A stretch of DNA of 37,439 nt from Arthrobacter sp. EpRS71 (GCF_001512285.1 NZ_LNUV01000003.1:1-37439); one strand, 5' to 3'. Shown: positions 16,949 through 24,635, numbered from the stretch's first letter. The notes: generated by a model from the letters alone, not told the origin. A program made the numbers and translations.

Positions 16949-17794
16949 TTGAGCACTGAACAGCACAACTACTTCCACGCGCCCACCAATACCGTCACAG
17001 CTAACGGCATCAGCTACGCATACCGCGAGATGGGGCCCAAAAGTGGGGTTCCGGTAATTTTCCTGATTCACCTCGCCGGGACCATGGACAACTGGGATCC
17101 GCGCATCATCGAACCCATCGCAGCGAAGCACCACGTGATCACCTTCAGCAACCGCGGAGTCGGCGCCTCCACGGGAACCGTACCGGACAGCATCGAAGCC
17201 ATGGCTGACGACGCTGCCACCTTCATTCAGGCCCTTGGCTACTCCACTGTGGATCTCTTTGGATTCTCACTCGGCGGCATGATCGCCCAGTCGCTGGTGC
17301 TCAAACACCCCGGCCTCGTCCGGAAACTTATCCTCGCCGGCACGGGCCCCGCCGGTGGGAAGGGCATTGAAAAGATCATCGGCACCACCTATCTCGATGT
17401 CCTCCGGGGAACACTTACCCGACAGGACCCCAAAGAGTTCCTGTTCTTCAACCGCAACACCGCCGGCAAACCCGCAGCGAGGGCGTTCATTAATCGACTC
17501 AAAGAACGCACCACTAACCAGGAGGCGCCCATCAAGCTCGGCGCATTCCAGACGCAACTGAAGGCCATCCGCACGTGGGGACTGTCGCCGTCGGCCGATC
17601 TTGGCGTGATCACCCAACCGACGCTGATAGCCAACGGCGACAACGATCGAATGGTGCCCTCGGTACTGTCCAGCGACATGCATCGAAGGATTCCCGGCAG
17701 CGAGCTGGTCATCTACCCCAACTCCGGGCACGGCGGCATTTTCCAGTTCCACGACAGGTTCGTCCCCGCAGCCCTCGAATTCCTGGGCCGCTGA
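16949..17794 (+). CDS. Alpha/beta hydrolase
   Basis: 281 residues from a TTG start with AGGACA in front. The fold is clear: the oxyanion region VIFLIHLAG (37-44), nucleophile Ser107 in GFSLGG, an acid in NGDNDRMVP (Asp231 or Asp233) and His261 in NSGHGGIF. The sequence HLAG instead of the usual HGxG near the oxyanion hole is a mild departure. Similar proteins are esterases, haloperoxidase-like enzymes or C-C hydrolases; the substrate is unknown. It follows the oxidoreductase by 28 bp and precedes the TetR gene by the same distance. Confidence 0.88.
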   Translation: MSTEQHNYFHAPTNTVTANGISYAYREMGPKSGVPVIFLIHLAGTMDNWDPRIIEPIAAKHHVITFSNRGVGASTGTVPDSIEAMADDAATFIQALGYSTVDLFGFSLGGMIAQSLVLKHPGLVRKLILAGTGPAGGKGIEKIIGTTYLDVLRGTLTRQDPKEFLFFNRNTAGKPAARAFINRLKERTTNQEAPIKLGAFQTQLKAIRTWGLSPSADLGVITQPTLIANGDNDRMVPSVLSSDMHRRIPGSELVIYPNSGHGGIFQFHDRFVPAALEFLGR

Positions 17795-17822
17795 TTTGTC
17801 GGTCCGCTGATACGGTAGCTAA

Positions 17823-18425
17823 ATGCAGCCTGCGCCCCCAACACTTGGCCGACGTGAGCGGAATAAGCAGGAAAAGCTTGACCGCATCACTGCGGCCGCG
17901 CGAGAACTTTTCACCCAGTACGGAGTGGATGAGGTCACCACCCAGCAGGTGGCCGAAAAGGCCGACGTCGGATCGGGAACCTTGTTCCTGTACGCGAAGA
18001 CCAAGGCGGAGCTGCTGCTGCTGGTGCACAACGCCAAATATGCCCAGGCGCTCGCCGCCGGGGTGGATGCAGCGGCAACTGAAGTCGCGGTGCTCGACGC
18101 GGTGATGGCCATCATTCGCCCCATCATTGAATGCAACCGCGTTCAGATCGAGAACGGCCGCACCTACCTCAGGGAAATCGTCTTCGGTGATCCCGCTGAG
18201 CCGCACCATGCAGAGGCTTTGTCGCTCACCATCCAAACCGAGGCGGCAATCGCAGAGGTTTTCAGCCGGGAAGAGCATTTGGTTGCCCGTGGGCCGGAGA
18301 AGCTGGCGCGGATCGTCTCATCCATCATGTTCATCAGCATGACGTCCTCGGCCACCATCGAAATGACAGACGCCCAGGTTGGCGACGAGATCCGGGATCA
18401 GATCAGCGTGCTCCTGGGCGCCTGA
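17823..18425 (+). CDS. TetR-family transcriptional regulator
   Basis: 200 residues. The N-terminal helix-turn-helix covers about residues 20-65: ITAAARELFTQYGVDEVTTQ, then VAEKADVGSGTLFLYAKTKAEL, with the usual FxxYG and LYxYF-like features (LFLYAKT). The C-terminal helical domain binds an unknown ligand. As third gene of the oxidoreductase-hydrolase operon it probably represses the promoter at 15859-15887, where an inverted repeat lies between -35 and -10. It ends 20 bp before the convergent TerC gene. Confidence 0.9.
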   Translation: MQPAPPTLGRRERNKQEKLDRITAAARELFTQYGVDEVTTQQVAEKADVGSGTLFLYAKTKAELLLLVHNAKYAQALAAGVDAAATEVAVLDAVMAIIRPIIECNRVQIENGRTYLREIVFGDPAEPHHAEALSLTIQTEAAIAEVFSREEHLVARGPEKLARIVSSIMFISMTSSATIEMTDAQVGDEIRDQISVLLGA

Positions 18426-18444
18426 CGTCTTAGCTTCGCGGGCC

Positions 18445-19632
18445 TTAGCGCTTGAGGAACTCCTCGTGCTGGCGGTGTGCTTCCTTCACCTGCTCGCGGA
18501 TGGTCTCCACGTCCTTGGCCTTGTTCCGGTACTTCAGCGGCATCTGGACGATCTGTGCCTCTTCGGCCGTCAGCGCGCGGTAGATACGCTCGCGCTCGTT
18601 GGCATCAGCGGTGTAGTCCAGGTCCAGATAATCGACGGCGTGACGGCGGGCATTGTTGATGGCCGTCTGGGCCTTGCCCGCAGGGCTGATCAGTGAGAGC
18701 ACCACGGTGACGACCAGGACGCCGATGATGACGCTCAGCGAGAGGCCGGTGGTGATCTCGATGACGTTGACGTGTTCTCCACCGTTGATAAACGGCAGGT
18801 TGTTCTCGTGCAGGGCGTGCAGGATCAGCTTGACGCCGATGAATGCCAGGATGGCTGCCAGACCGTAGGAGAGGTAGATGAGGCGATCCAGCAGTCCGTC
18901 GATCAGGAAGTAGAGCTGGCGCAGACCCATCAATGAGAATGCGGTAGCTGTGAAGACGATGAAGACGTTCTGCGTGAGGCCGAAAATCGCCGGGATGGAG
19001 TCCAGGGCGAAGAGGATGTCTGTGCCGCCGATGGCCACCATGACCAGCAGCATGGGAGTGAGGGCCCTCTTGCCGTTGACCACGGTGAAGAGCTTGTCGC
19101 CGTCGTACTTATCCGTAGTGTGGAAGAGCTTCTTGGCGAGCCGGATGATGAAGTTGTTGGCTTGACCGTCCCCGTGGTCGCCGGGCTTGAGCAGGTTGCC
19201 TGCCGTCAGCAGGAGGATGAGGCCGAAGATGTAGAACACCCAGGCGAACGAGTTGATGAGCGCGGCGCCAAGGAAAATGAAACCGGTGCGGGCGATCAGG
19301 GAGAACACGATGCCGAACAGCAAGACCTTCTGCTGATCTTCACGCGGCACCCTGAAGCTCGCCATGATGATCAGGAACACGAAGAGGTTGTCCACCGAAA
19401 GGGCCTTCTCCGTGATGTAACCGGCGAAGTACTCGGACCCCATTTGGCCGCCGCCGAAAATCAGGACGAGGATGCCGAAAACTATCGCGAGTCCCACATA
19501 GATGGAGGACCAGATGGCCGCTTCCTTCAGCGAAGGGACGTGGGCCTTCCGGATGTGGAAGAAGTAATCAAAGGCCAAGAGCGCCAGAATGACGACGATG
19601 GTGATGCCCCAGATGAGGGGAGAGACGGTCAT
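18445..19632 (-). CDS. TerC-family integral membrane protein
   Basis: 395 residues with eight or nine hydrophobic segments. Family hallmarks are EKALSVDNLFVFLIIMASF near residues 75-93, and GGTDILFALDSIPAIFGLT near 204-222, whose Asp residues within membrane segments are conserved and thought to bind metal. A charged C-terminal tail (~325-395) is cytoplasmic. TerC/Alx proteins take part in metal (manganese, calcium) export or in metalation of exported proteins, and in tellurite resistance loci. Here it stands alone, so a housekeeping metal role is likelier than tellurite resistance. I looked for a yybP-ykoY-like manganese riboswitch in the 160 bp before the start and did not see one. Confidence 0.92.
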   Translation of the reverse strand: MTVSPLIWGITIVVILALLAFDYFFHIRKAHVPSLKEAAIWSSIYVGLAIVFGILVLIFGGGQMGSEYFAGYITEKALSVDNLFVFLIIMASFRVPREDQQKVLLFGIVFSLIARTGFIFLGAALINSFAWVFYIFGLILLLTAGNLLKPGDHGDGQANNFIIRLAKKLFHTTDKYDGDKLFTVVNGKRALTPMLLVMVAIGGTDILFALDSIPAIFGLTQNVFIVFTATAFSLMGLRQLYFLIDGLLDRLIYLSYGLAAILAFIGVKLILHALHENNLPFINGGEHVNVIEITTGLSLSVIIGVLVVTVVLSLISPAGKAQTAINNARRHAVDYLDLDYTADANERERIYRALTAEEAQIVQMPLKYRNKAKDVETIREQVKEAHRQHEEFLKR

Positions 19633-19740
19633 GTGATCCTACTTTCGTGAGGCGCGCGATTGGTGTTGCTCACCGAGGGTCAAACTCGTGGTTTAAATTT
19701 ACCGGGACTGGCGGGGTTGTTGGTAACTCGACTGCCATGG

Positions 19741-19771
19741 GAAAGTACTTGACAACTTGGAAAGTACTTTC
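19741..19771 (+). promoter_or_regulatory. Promoter with repeated GAAAGTACTT operator
   Basis: GAAAGTACTT occurs at 19741 and 19760, and the second copy extends to the perfect palindrome GAAAGTACTTTC (19760-19771). TTGACA (19749-19754) lies between the copies, with TTAGGG 17 bp further as a poor -10. A protein bound to both sites would cover the promoter. The winged-helix protein encoded second in this operon is the likely ligand. Confidence 0.55.
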
Positions 19772-19811
19772 TTAGGGTGGGGGTATCGATCCGCACAACT
19801 TTGGGGGAACC

Positions 19812-20255
19812 ATGAACGAGACCACCGGCAACATGTCAGCAGCCGAAGCACGGGAACTCCTTGCACGGGCTGATTCACTGGGCGCCTCCTCCATCAACGC
19901 GGCAGCTTGGCCGGTGGCTGTAATGTTCACCAGCCTCGCGATTATGGGTTCCCTGCTGATGATCGGGATGCACATTGTCCTGGTCGGCGGCTACGGCGCG
20001 GCGCTGTTGGCCTGTTCCGTGGGAGCCTGGGGCGCAATTACTGCGAGCATCTGGCCAATGTTCCAACGGTCCACCAAGGCTGGTTACACCAAGCGCTTCC
20101 TGACATCTCTTCTGGGGTACTTCGCGCTCTATGTGGTGGCCCTCTTCTGCGGCGCGTATTTCTTCCGGGACGGCAACCTCTGGTTCTATATCCCCGCCGC
20201 TATCGCCCTGGCTGCCGTTGGCCTTGCGGCCGCGTTCCGCGAGCTGCGCGCATGA
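19812..20255 (+). CDS. Four-helix membrane protein of unknown function
   Basis: 147 residues. After a charged start (SAAEARELLARADSLG) there are four hydrophobic segments, at about 33-53, 57-80, 98-117 and 122-142. Similar proteins are encoded beside small winged-helix regulators in many actinobacteria, and no function is known to me. Its stop overlaps the start of the regulator gene (ATGA). It probably senses or is controlled through the same GAAAGTACTT repeats. Confidence 0.8.
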   Translation: MNETTGNMSAAEARELLARADSLGASSINAAAWPVAVMFTSLAIMGSLLMIGMHIVLVGGYGAALLACSVGAWGAITASIWPMFQRSTKAGYTKRFLTSLLGYFALYVVALFCGAYFFRDGNLWFYIPAAIALAAVGLAAAFRELRA

Positions 20256-20557
20256 CCACGCCGGCGGAACACCCGCGGCACCAGCTCAATGAGGTAGTGC
20301 ACTCGCCGGTCCGGTTCTCCATCATGGCCGCCCTCTCCAAGGCGGAGTCATTGGATTTCAAAGACCTGAGGGACGCGATTCAGGTCAGCGACTCGGTGTT
20401 GAGCAAACAGCTCTCGATCCTGGAGAAGGCCGAGTTCGTAAAGATTAAAAAGAGTTTCGCCGGGAAGATGCCGCGGACCTCGGCCAGCCTGACGGGAACC
20501 GGGCGGGACGTGTGGGCGGCGCACTTGCAGACGCTCCGGGACATCGCGGGCGGCTAG
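20252..20557 (+). CDS. Winged-helix DNA-binding regulator (ArsR/MarR-like, HTH_34 type)
   Basis: 101 residues, a single winged helix. HSPVRFSIMAALSKAESLDF opens the domain, DSVLSKQLSILEKAEFVKI is the recognition-helix region, and the wing follows (KSFAGKMPRTSASLT). No metal-binding Cys set is seen, so it belongs to the small stand-alone winged-helix group rather than classical ArsR. It is translationally coupled to the membrane protein and is the natural repressor of the GAAAGTACTT promoter. Confidence 0.88.
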   Translation: MTTPAEHPRHQLNEVVHSPVRFSIMAALSKAESLDFKDLRDAIQVSDSVLSKQLSILEKAEFVKIKKSFAGKMPRTSASLTGTGRDVWAAHLQTLRDIAGG

Positions 20558-20572
20558 GTTCTTCCGGCCAGC

Positions 20573-20947
20573 TCAGTTCGCGCTGCCCTTGCGGAGTTTC
20601 CCGGGGCTCGCTGGGAGGGTGTAGGTGGCGTTTTCTGCGATGTAGGTGATGATGCCAATAGGCGGATACAAGATGCGATCGTTTCTGTGGCGCTTGGCTA
20701 ATTCCAATCCGTCGATGGCTCCACGCGTACGCCTCCAGATCTTCACAAGCGAAGCGAAACTCTCAACAACGCTGTCGCGATCCGGAACCAGCGCGTCGTC
20801 AAAACTCAGTCGGAAGGAGTTACCTGACCGTGGGTCTTGATCGCCGTCAACTACCGAGAGATCAAAGGGCTGCCACGCGACGATCGCCCTAAAGCCAGGC
20901 TGGCCGTTGGTGCCGATTCCGTCCGGGCCGGCTGCCGCCGTCGTGCT
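20573..20947 (-). pseudogene. 5'-truncated gene, unknown family
   Basis: The reverse strand is open for 124 codons from just after a TAA (20950-20948) to the TGA at 20575-20573. It reads as a genuine protein (GFRAIVAWQPFDLSVVDG, then NRILYPPIG-like and ITYIAENATYTLP segments), but no ATG, GTG or TTG stands near its 5' end; the first usable start is a GTG past codon 65. The upstream DNA continues in another frame with protein-like character (GRPLGQQALNGMGKGWPGLP), separated by a strong hairpin. I read this as the remnant of a longer gene that lost its frame. It lies directly downstream of the SUKH gene on the same strand and might be part of a decayed toxin locus. The family is not recognised. 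Confidence 0.5.
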
Positions 20948-20968
20948 TTAACTGAAGTACGACGGCGG
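20935..20968. terminator. Strong 14-bp hairpin without U-tract
   Basis: CCGCCGTCGTGCTT, loop TAACTG, AAGTACGACGGCGG: a 14-bp stem with one G-U pair on one strand. No T-run follows on either side, so it is not a standard intrinsic terminator, but GC-rich hairpins of this kind often end transcripts in actinobacteria. It lies about 130 bp past the SUKH stop, within decayed sequence. Confidence 0.5.
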
Positions 20969-21097
20969 AGGGTGACTTTGGTGCCGTGCTTAGCTGACGC
21001 TGACGAGGACTTGGGTAGGCGGGGAGGCCGGGCCAGCCCTTGCCCATGCCGTTGAGGGCTTGCTGCCCCAAGGGCCTACCTTTGGAGTCCACTCGAG

Positions 21098-21676
21098 CTA
21101 ATCTTCAGTCCAGTACTGGGCAGTGGGATTCATTTTCGCGGCCAGTTTCCAAAAAGCGTCGTCCTTCATGTCGAACCAGCCATCTCCATCTTTGTAGAAG
21201 ATGCCCTGCGTGAATGCGACGGCAAGAGTTGCAAGCATGTCCCGGATGGAGCTGTGCATGAGCTTGTTTTTAACGTTTTCGAAGTTAAAGTCGTATACCG
21301 GCTGATGGTCGATCGCCGAGCAGTCTACGAATACATAGCCCCCAGAGTTGTCTTCTAGAAGTGGAAGCCACGATGAGTTCTCGTGGTACTCGTTGACGAA
21401 TCGGTCGTAAGTTTCCAACGCTTCACGAAGACTTAGAAGGTAATAGCCGGGCATCAAATACATGTCGTTCAAAAGTACGTCCGGGTTTGAGTTTGTCCCA
21501 TCGTGCCATCCGTAGAGCGCAATGAGATCTGCGCCGGGCAGAAGGCCACGTGCTGTGAGTTCTTCGGTAACGGTTTGGGCGGGAAGTCCAGGCCTCAGCA
21601 GTTTTGATGCACCAAGTTGCAGTTGCGCCAAGGACTCATCGATGGTCGTCATCGAAACGGTCATGTCATGTTTCAT
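21098..21676 (-). CDS. SMI1/KNR4 (SUKH) family protein, immunity-like
   Basis: 192 residues from the ATG at 21676; the open frame continues upstream without coding character. The central part follows the SUKH pattern: LLPGADLIALYGWHDGTN, then YLMPGYYLLSLREALETYD, and SSWLPLLEDNSGGYVFVDC, where a glycine-rich turn precedes the FVD strand. SUKH proteins are the most common immunity proteins of bacterial polymorphic toxin systems; others are regulatory scaffolds. No toxin gene is intact nearby, so this may be an orphan immunity protein. Third-position GC is lower than in the flanking genes, in keeping with horizontal origin. Confidence 0.8.
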   Translation of the reverse strand: MKHDMTVSMTTIDESLAQLQLGASKLLRPGLPAQTVTEELTARGLLPGADLIALYGWHDGTNSNPDVLLNDMYLMPGYYLLSLREALETYDRFVNEYHENSSWLPLLEDNSGGYVFVDCSAIDHQPVYDFNFENVKNKLMHSSIRDMLATLAVAFTQGIFYKDGDGWFDMKDDAFWKLAAKMNPTAQYWTED

Positions 21677-21854
21677 GGAGCAAACCTTGCACAGGGTCTT
21701 CATTGATGCCAGCACCAACGGCCGGTGGGCTCCAGGCCTAAATACGGCGTTTGAGGACACGGCTCCAGATCTAAGTGGCAAGGCTACAAGATATGAAAAC
21801 ACCTGCCTCAGTTGACGCCGTTCTTGACCCAGTGTCCTTGGTGGGGCTTGTTGA

Positions 21855-22052
21855 AGGACATTTCCGCATATCACTCGAAAACATAGGCGGCGGAGTGTGC
21901 CCTTGGGCCAGGCGCTGGCCGACGTGTGGGCAGTCGTTCAGTTGTGGCCCAAACCCCACGTGGAGGGTTCCAAGGTCATCAGCGAATCCGGCAAGATCCA
22001 GAGCCCGCGGTTGTTCACTGGTTCGCCGTTCCAGGTCGTGTCCACCTCTTGA
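21855..22052 (+). pseudogene. Coding-like fragment without a start
   Basis: The + strand frame following a TGA at 21852-21854 reads 65 codons to the TGA at 22050-22052. From 21900 on, nearly every third position is G or C and the peptide looks protein-like (LGQALADVWAVVQLWPKPHV, then SGKIQSPRLFTGSPF), in contrast to the low-GC DNA before it. No suitable start or ribosome-binding site exists. I read it as the 3' end of an otherwise lost gene. Its end overlaps the 3' end of the reverse-strand gene at 22015. The family is not recognised. Confidence 0.4.
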
Positions 22053-22527
22053 GCTCCGGGCAGGCTGTATCGACGAAACGAATGATCACCTGCATGGCGT
22101 TAGGTTCTTCACCCCACCCATCGTCGTACGCGTCATAGGCGTCGTCGAGGTCAACCAACTCCTGGGCAATGGGGTGACCTTCATGGCCGACAACCCTGTG
22201 CGCCCACGATGTGAGTTCCCGTATCCGCAAGTTGCCTTCGATGGCTCGGCGGGCGTAGAAGTGTGCCGCAAAGAGCTTCGCTTCGTCGCCGGTCATCTCA
22301 ACTGCTGCCAAGCCAAGCTCATTGAGGGCATCGTCGATGAGATCTCGAAGCTCGAAGACGTTGATGTGTGGCGAAGCTCCGGCAAGCTCTCGGAGTCCCT
22401 GGCCGTCGTGCCCTTCGACCAGAGCTTCGGTCGCAGCCGAGATCGCGGTCGTTGCAGCGTCCTGCCTAATAACCCACAAAGCTCTTGCCGAAATCAGGTC
22501 GATTGCAGCCGAACTGATTTTCTCCAT
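22015..22527 (-). CDS. Hypothetical soluble protein
   Basis: 170 residues, helical and acidic, with no membrane segment or signal. GAGAGG stands in front of the ATG. Segments such as HFYARRAIEGNLRIRELTSW and LVDLDDAYDAYDDGWGEEPN are not known to me. Size, acidity and position next to a SUKH gene would suit an immunity-type protein, but this is only context. Third-position GC is normal for the host. Confidence 0.7.
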   Translation of the reverse strand: MEKISSAAIDLISARALWVIRQDAATTAISAATEALVEGHDGQGLRELAGASPHINVFELRDLIDDALNELGLAAVEMTGDEAKLFAAHFYARRAIEGNLRIRELTSWAHRVVGHEGHPIAQELVDLDDAYDAYDDGWGEEPNAMQVIIRFVDTACPELKRWTRPGTANQ

Positions 22528-22620
22528 ACCACTGCCTCTCGACGACCTTGGAGTTTCTGGGTCAACTTATGGTGCCTTGGCGCATGGGCATTAGGTAACT
22601 CTTCGGGTGGGGGTGCGTGG

Positions 22621-22790
22621 CACCTAGACGAGGCTAGAGACTACTCATTTTGGCTCTTTTGGGCACCTAGTTTCAGTGAAATCGCCACCTAGTTTGCCTT
22701 TTTTCGTCTGTGCAATCATTCGACGGGCGCAGGCTGTGCGAGTCAAAGCAAGATCGTTCTTCACTAGGAGCAATCATGATCCTGAAGCAG
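22621..22790 (+). repeat. Duplicated promoter/leader region, copy A
   Basis: This 170-bp segment aligns without a single gap to 26070-26239, with 111 identities counted by eye (about 65%). It carries boxes of the type CACCTAG at 22621, 22664 and 22686, and CTAG at 22624 and 22634 (10 bp apart), then a conserved TCAA-GCA, CGTTCTT and AGGAG, and ends in the conserved start ATGATCCTG. The first box lies exactly 155 bp from the start codon, as in copy B. Conservation peaks at the boxes and at the ribosome-binding site, which is the pattern of a functional control region. Confidence 0.75.
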
Positions 22791-23225
22791 ATCAGCAAGA
22801 TAGCAGCGGCCCTGGCAGTCAGCGCCGGATTGGCCCTTACGGGGCTGACTCCCGCCAACGCAACTGAACCTGCGGGTCCAACGCGAGCTGCCGTCGTTGA
22901 GATTCCGGCGGACGCGAAAAGTCCGGCGCCGCCTGAACCAGCGGGACAGTACTACTCGTTCTGCACCAATCTGGGTTTGTCGTTCAATTGGTCCAGCAAT
23001 GATCCTGCCACCTGTCCGGGATTCCTGGACGTGTATATTGGCGGGCAGCAAGTGGCGCACCTGAATATTGGTGGCAGCCCAGGGACCATGCTCTGGAGTT
23101 GTGCGCTGGGCGTGGGCGGCGCCATGGTAACCGTGTTTGCTCCCGGTGGCGCGGTAGTCGGGTGGGCGCTGGTTCAAGTCATTTCCGGCATCGGACTGAC
23201 CCTGATGGGCTGCGCCGGTTGGTAG
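22776..23225 (+). CDS. Secreted four-cysteine protein with hydrophobic Gly-rich C-terminus
   Basis: 149 residues. A Sec signal peptide (ILKQISKIAAALAVSAG, then ANA) should be cleaved after Ala29. The mature protein has a Pro-rich linker, a middle part with Cys63 and Cys80, and a hydrophobic Gly-rich C-terminal helix region between Cys109 and Cys146, ending MGCAGW. Paired cysteines around a hydrophobic segment resemble secreted pore-forming peptides or bacteriocins, but I cannot assign a family. AGGAG stands at good spacing before the ATG at 22776. A small membrane-protein frame follows at once, as an immunity gene would. Regulation is probably through the CACCTAG boxes upstream. Confidence 0.75.
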   Translation: MILKQISKIAAALAVSAGLALTGLTPANATEPAGPTRAAVVEIPADAKSPAPPEPAGQYYSFCTNLGLSFNWSSNDPATCPGFLDVYIGGQQVAHLNIGGSPGTMLWSCALGVGGAMVTVFAPGGAVVGWALVQVISGIGLTLMGCAGW

Positions 23226-23303
23226 CCTCCTCGTTCTCGAATTGCGGCAGGCAGGAGGACACATGAAAAGTCCACATCCCATTCAAGTCGTGGCGTTTTT
23301 CTT

Positions 23304-23453
23304 ATGGCCGTCAATTTCGCGTTGTGGCAGCCGTTCGTCTGGTGGCGTGCCGGCGCTGCAGTTCTCATGCTGGGGTTCGGCTGCTATGGCGTTTATGTGT
23401 TGCGGCGCAGCAAGCGACAAGAGTCCAGTCCGGAGCCTGACGAACTTGAGTGA
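23304..23453 (+). CDS. Small membrane protein, probably the 3' part of a frameshifted gene
   Basis: 49 residues from the ATG at 23304. One strong hydrophobic segment (WWRAGAAVLMLGFGCYGVYV) is followed by a basic stop-transfer (RRSKR) and an acidic tail. The ribosome-binding site AGGAGG, however, serves an ATG at 23263 in a different frame, whose first codons give MKSPHPIQVVAFF. A one-base shift in the T-run at 23296-23300 joins the two frames into a ~63-residue protein with two membrane segments. So this is either a decayed gene, a frameshift site, or an error in the sequence. Size and position, 38 bp after a secreted cysteine-rich protein gene, would fit an immunity protein. Confidence 0.55.
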   Translation: MAVNFALWQPFVWWRAGAAVLMLGFGCYGVYVLRRSKRQESSPEPDELE

Positions 23454-23504
23454 TGGGGAAGCTGGCGATGGCCTGTGGTCAGACGTCTGCGGGCCATCTC
23501 CCTA

Positions 23505-24095
23505 TTACTGGGTGTTTTTATCCGGGCGAAGGCGGTTCTGCAGATCCGGGTCACCTGAGCCGGCGACGAACCCGAAGTCGTACTTTCCGTTGTCCGGCCG
23601 GGCCTCGCGCTCCAGTCTCAGGATGGATGTCGGTGTAATGAGGGTTTTCGCAATCCCGCTTTCGGTTTCGAAGGTGAAGGACCCAAAGATCGTAGGGTCC
23701 GTGCGGTCCCTGAGCAGGACTGTCGTGTCCGGGCCATGTACTTCGGAAGCGACCGGGTGATAGCGGTCCATGTGCCGGCCCCAGATTGGTAAGGACCAAG
23801 GGAATGACAGCTTGACGGCTTCAGGGAAGGAAAACGGGATTTGGTCGATGGACAGGCCGTAGGGATCATCCACACCGTCGGTCCGGATGATCAGTCTTTG
23901 GGGGTCGAAGGTTCGGGTGCTTCCGTCCGGCATTTTTTGGGCGGACCAGATGAAACCCCTCGGGACCACCGAGATGGCGTACCGCTCGACGTGGTTTCCG
24001 CTCTGGCAGTAAGAGATGCCGTCGTAGGACGTTCCGTCCCCGCCGCCCATAGCCTTACCGATCGCGATCGCCAGGTTCTCAGAGGAAGTGTCCAC
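23505..24095 (-). CDS. Hypothetical protein
   Basis: 196 residues from a GTG start with AAGGATGAGG in front. No signal peptide, no membrane segment, no family known to me. It is rich in beta-type patterns (ERYAISVVPRGFIWSAQKM, then FGSFTFETESGIAKTLITP). It lies 23 bp after the MarR gene on the same strand, so both probably share a transcript. Confidence 0.7.
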   Translation of the reverse strand: MDTSSENLAIAIGKAMGGGDGTSYDGISYCQSGNHVERYAISVVPRGFIWSAQKMPDGSTRTFDPQRLIIRTDGVDDPYGLSIDQIPFSFPEAVKLSFPWSLPIWGRHMDRYHPVASEVHGPDTTVLLRDRTDPTIFGSFTFETESGIAKTLITPTSILRLEREARPDNGKYDFGFVAGSGDPDLQNRLRPDKNTQ

Positions 24096-24118
24096 GCCTC
24101 ATCCTTGCACGAGCCCGC

Positions 24119-24622
24119 TTAGGAGGGTTCGCCGTCGTTGTTTGTTAGCAGGAATTTGCGCAAGAGGTTGGCGAGCTGTGTGCGCTCGGTCTTGGACAGT
24201 CCGTCGAGCATCCGTTGCTGATTTTCCACGTGGTGCTCCACCACGTCGTCCACCAGAGTGCGACCCTCGGGGGTGAGGCTGATCAGCAACTGCCGGCGGT
24301 TTTCGGGGTTGGTCTCTCTGTGAACGAGCCCGCGGGTGACGAGCCTGTCCACGCGGTTGGTCATGGCCGCGGAACCGATCATGGTGAGGCTGGCCAACCG
24401 CCCGGGTGTGAGCGGAGCTTCGGCGGCCGATCTGCGGAGCGTTGCCAGGACATCGAACTCCCACGGTTCCAATCCGAACCGGTTCATGAACTTCTGTACG
24501 TCCAGTGAGGCCAGGCGGCTGGCCCTGTTCAGCCTGCCCAGGACGCCCATGGAGCTGACGTCCACGTCGGGCCGCTCCTTGTTCCACTGTTCAAGAATCA
24601 GGTCTACTGCGTCGCGTTCCAT
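24119..24622 (-). CDS. MarR-family regulator, PecS-like
   Basis: 167 residues. The N-terminal helices (LNRASRLASLDVQKFMNRFG) precede a winged helix: EPWEFDVLATLRRS, LTPGRLASLTMIGSAAMTNR as recognition region, and the wing RETNPENRRQLLISLT. Order and length resemble PecS/UrtR-type MarR proteins, which bind urate or related anions. It diverges from an EamA exporter resembling PecM, and pecS-pecM is a well known divergent pair. An inverted repeat with the CGA..TCG core lies in the shared region. Ligand assignment needs the urate-site residues checked; I did not verify them. Confidence 0.88.
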   Translation of the reverse strand: MERDAVDLILEQWNKERPDVDVSSMGVLGRLNRASRLASLDVQKFMNRFGLEPWEFDVLATLRRSAAEAPLTPGRLASLTMIGSAAMTNRVDRLVTRGLVHRETNPENRRQLLISLTPEGRTLVDDVVEHHVENQQRMLDGLSKTERTQLANLLRKFLLTNNDGEPS

Positions 24623-24635
24623 TGTCCTCCCATGC

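Noticed and set aside
19633..19790. Possible manganese (yybP-ykoY) riboswitch before the TerC gene
   Set aside because: I read the leader on the reverse strand and found neither the conserved loops nor a following terminator.
21775..22692. 305-codon + strand frame
   Set aside because: Its larger part mirrors the reverse-strand gene at 22015-22527; codon use is poor and no family is recognised.
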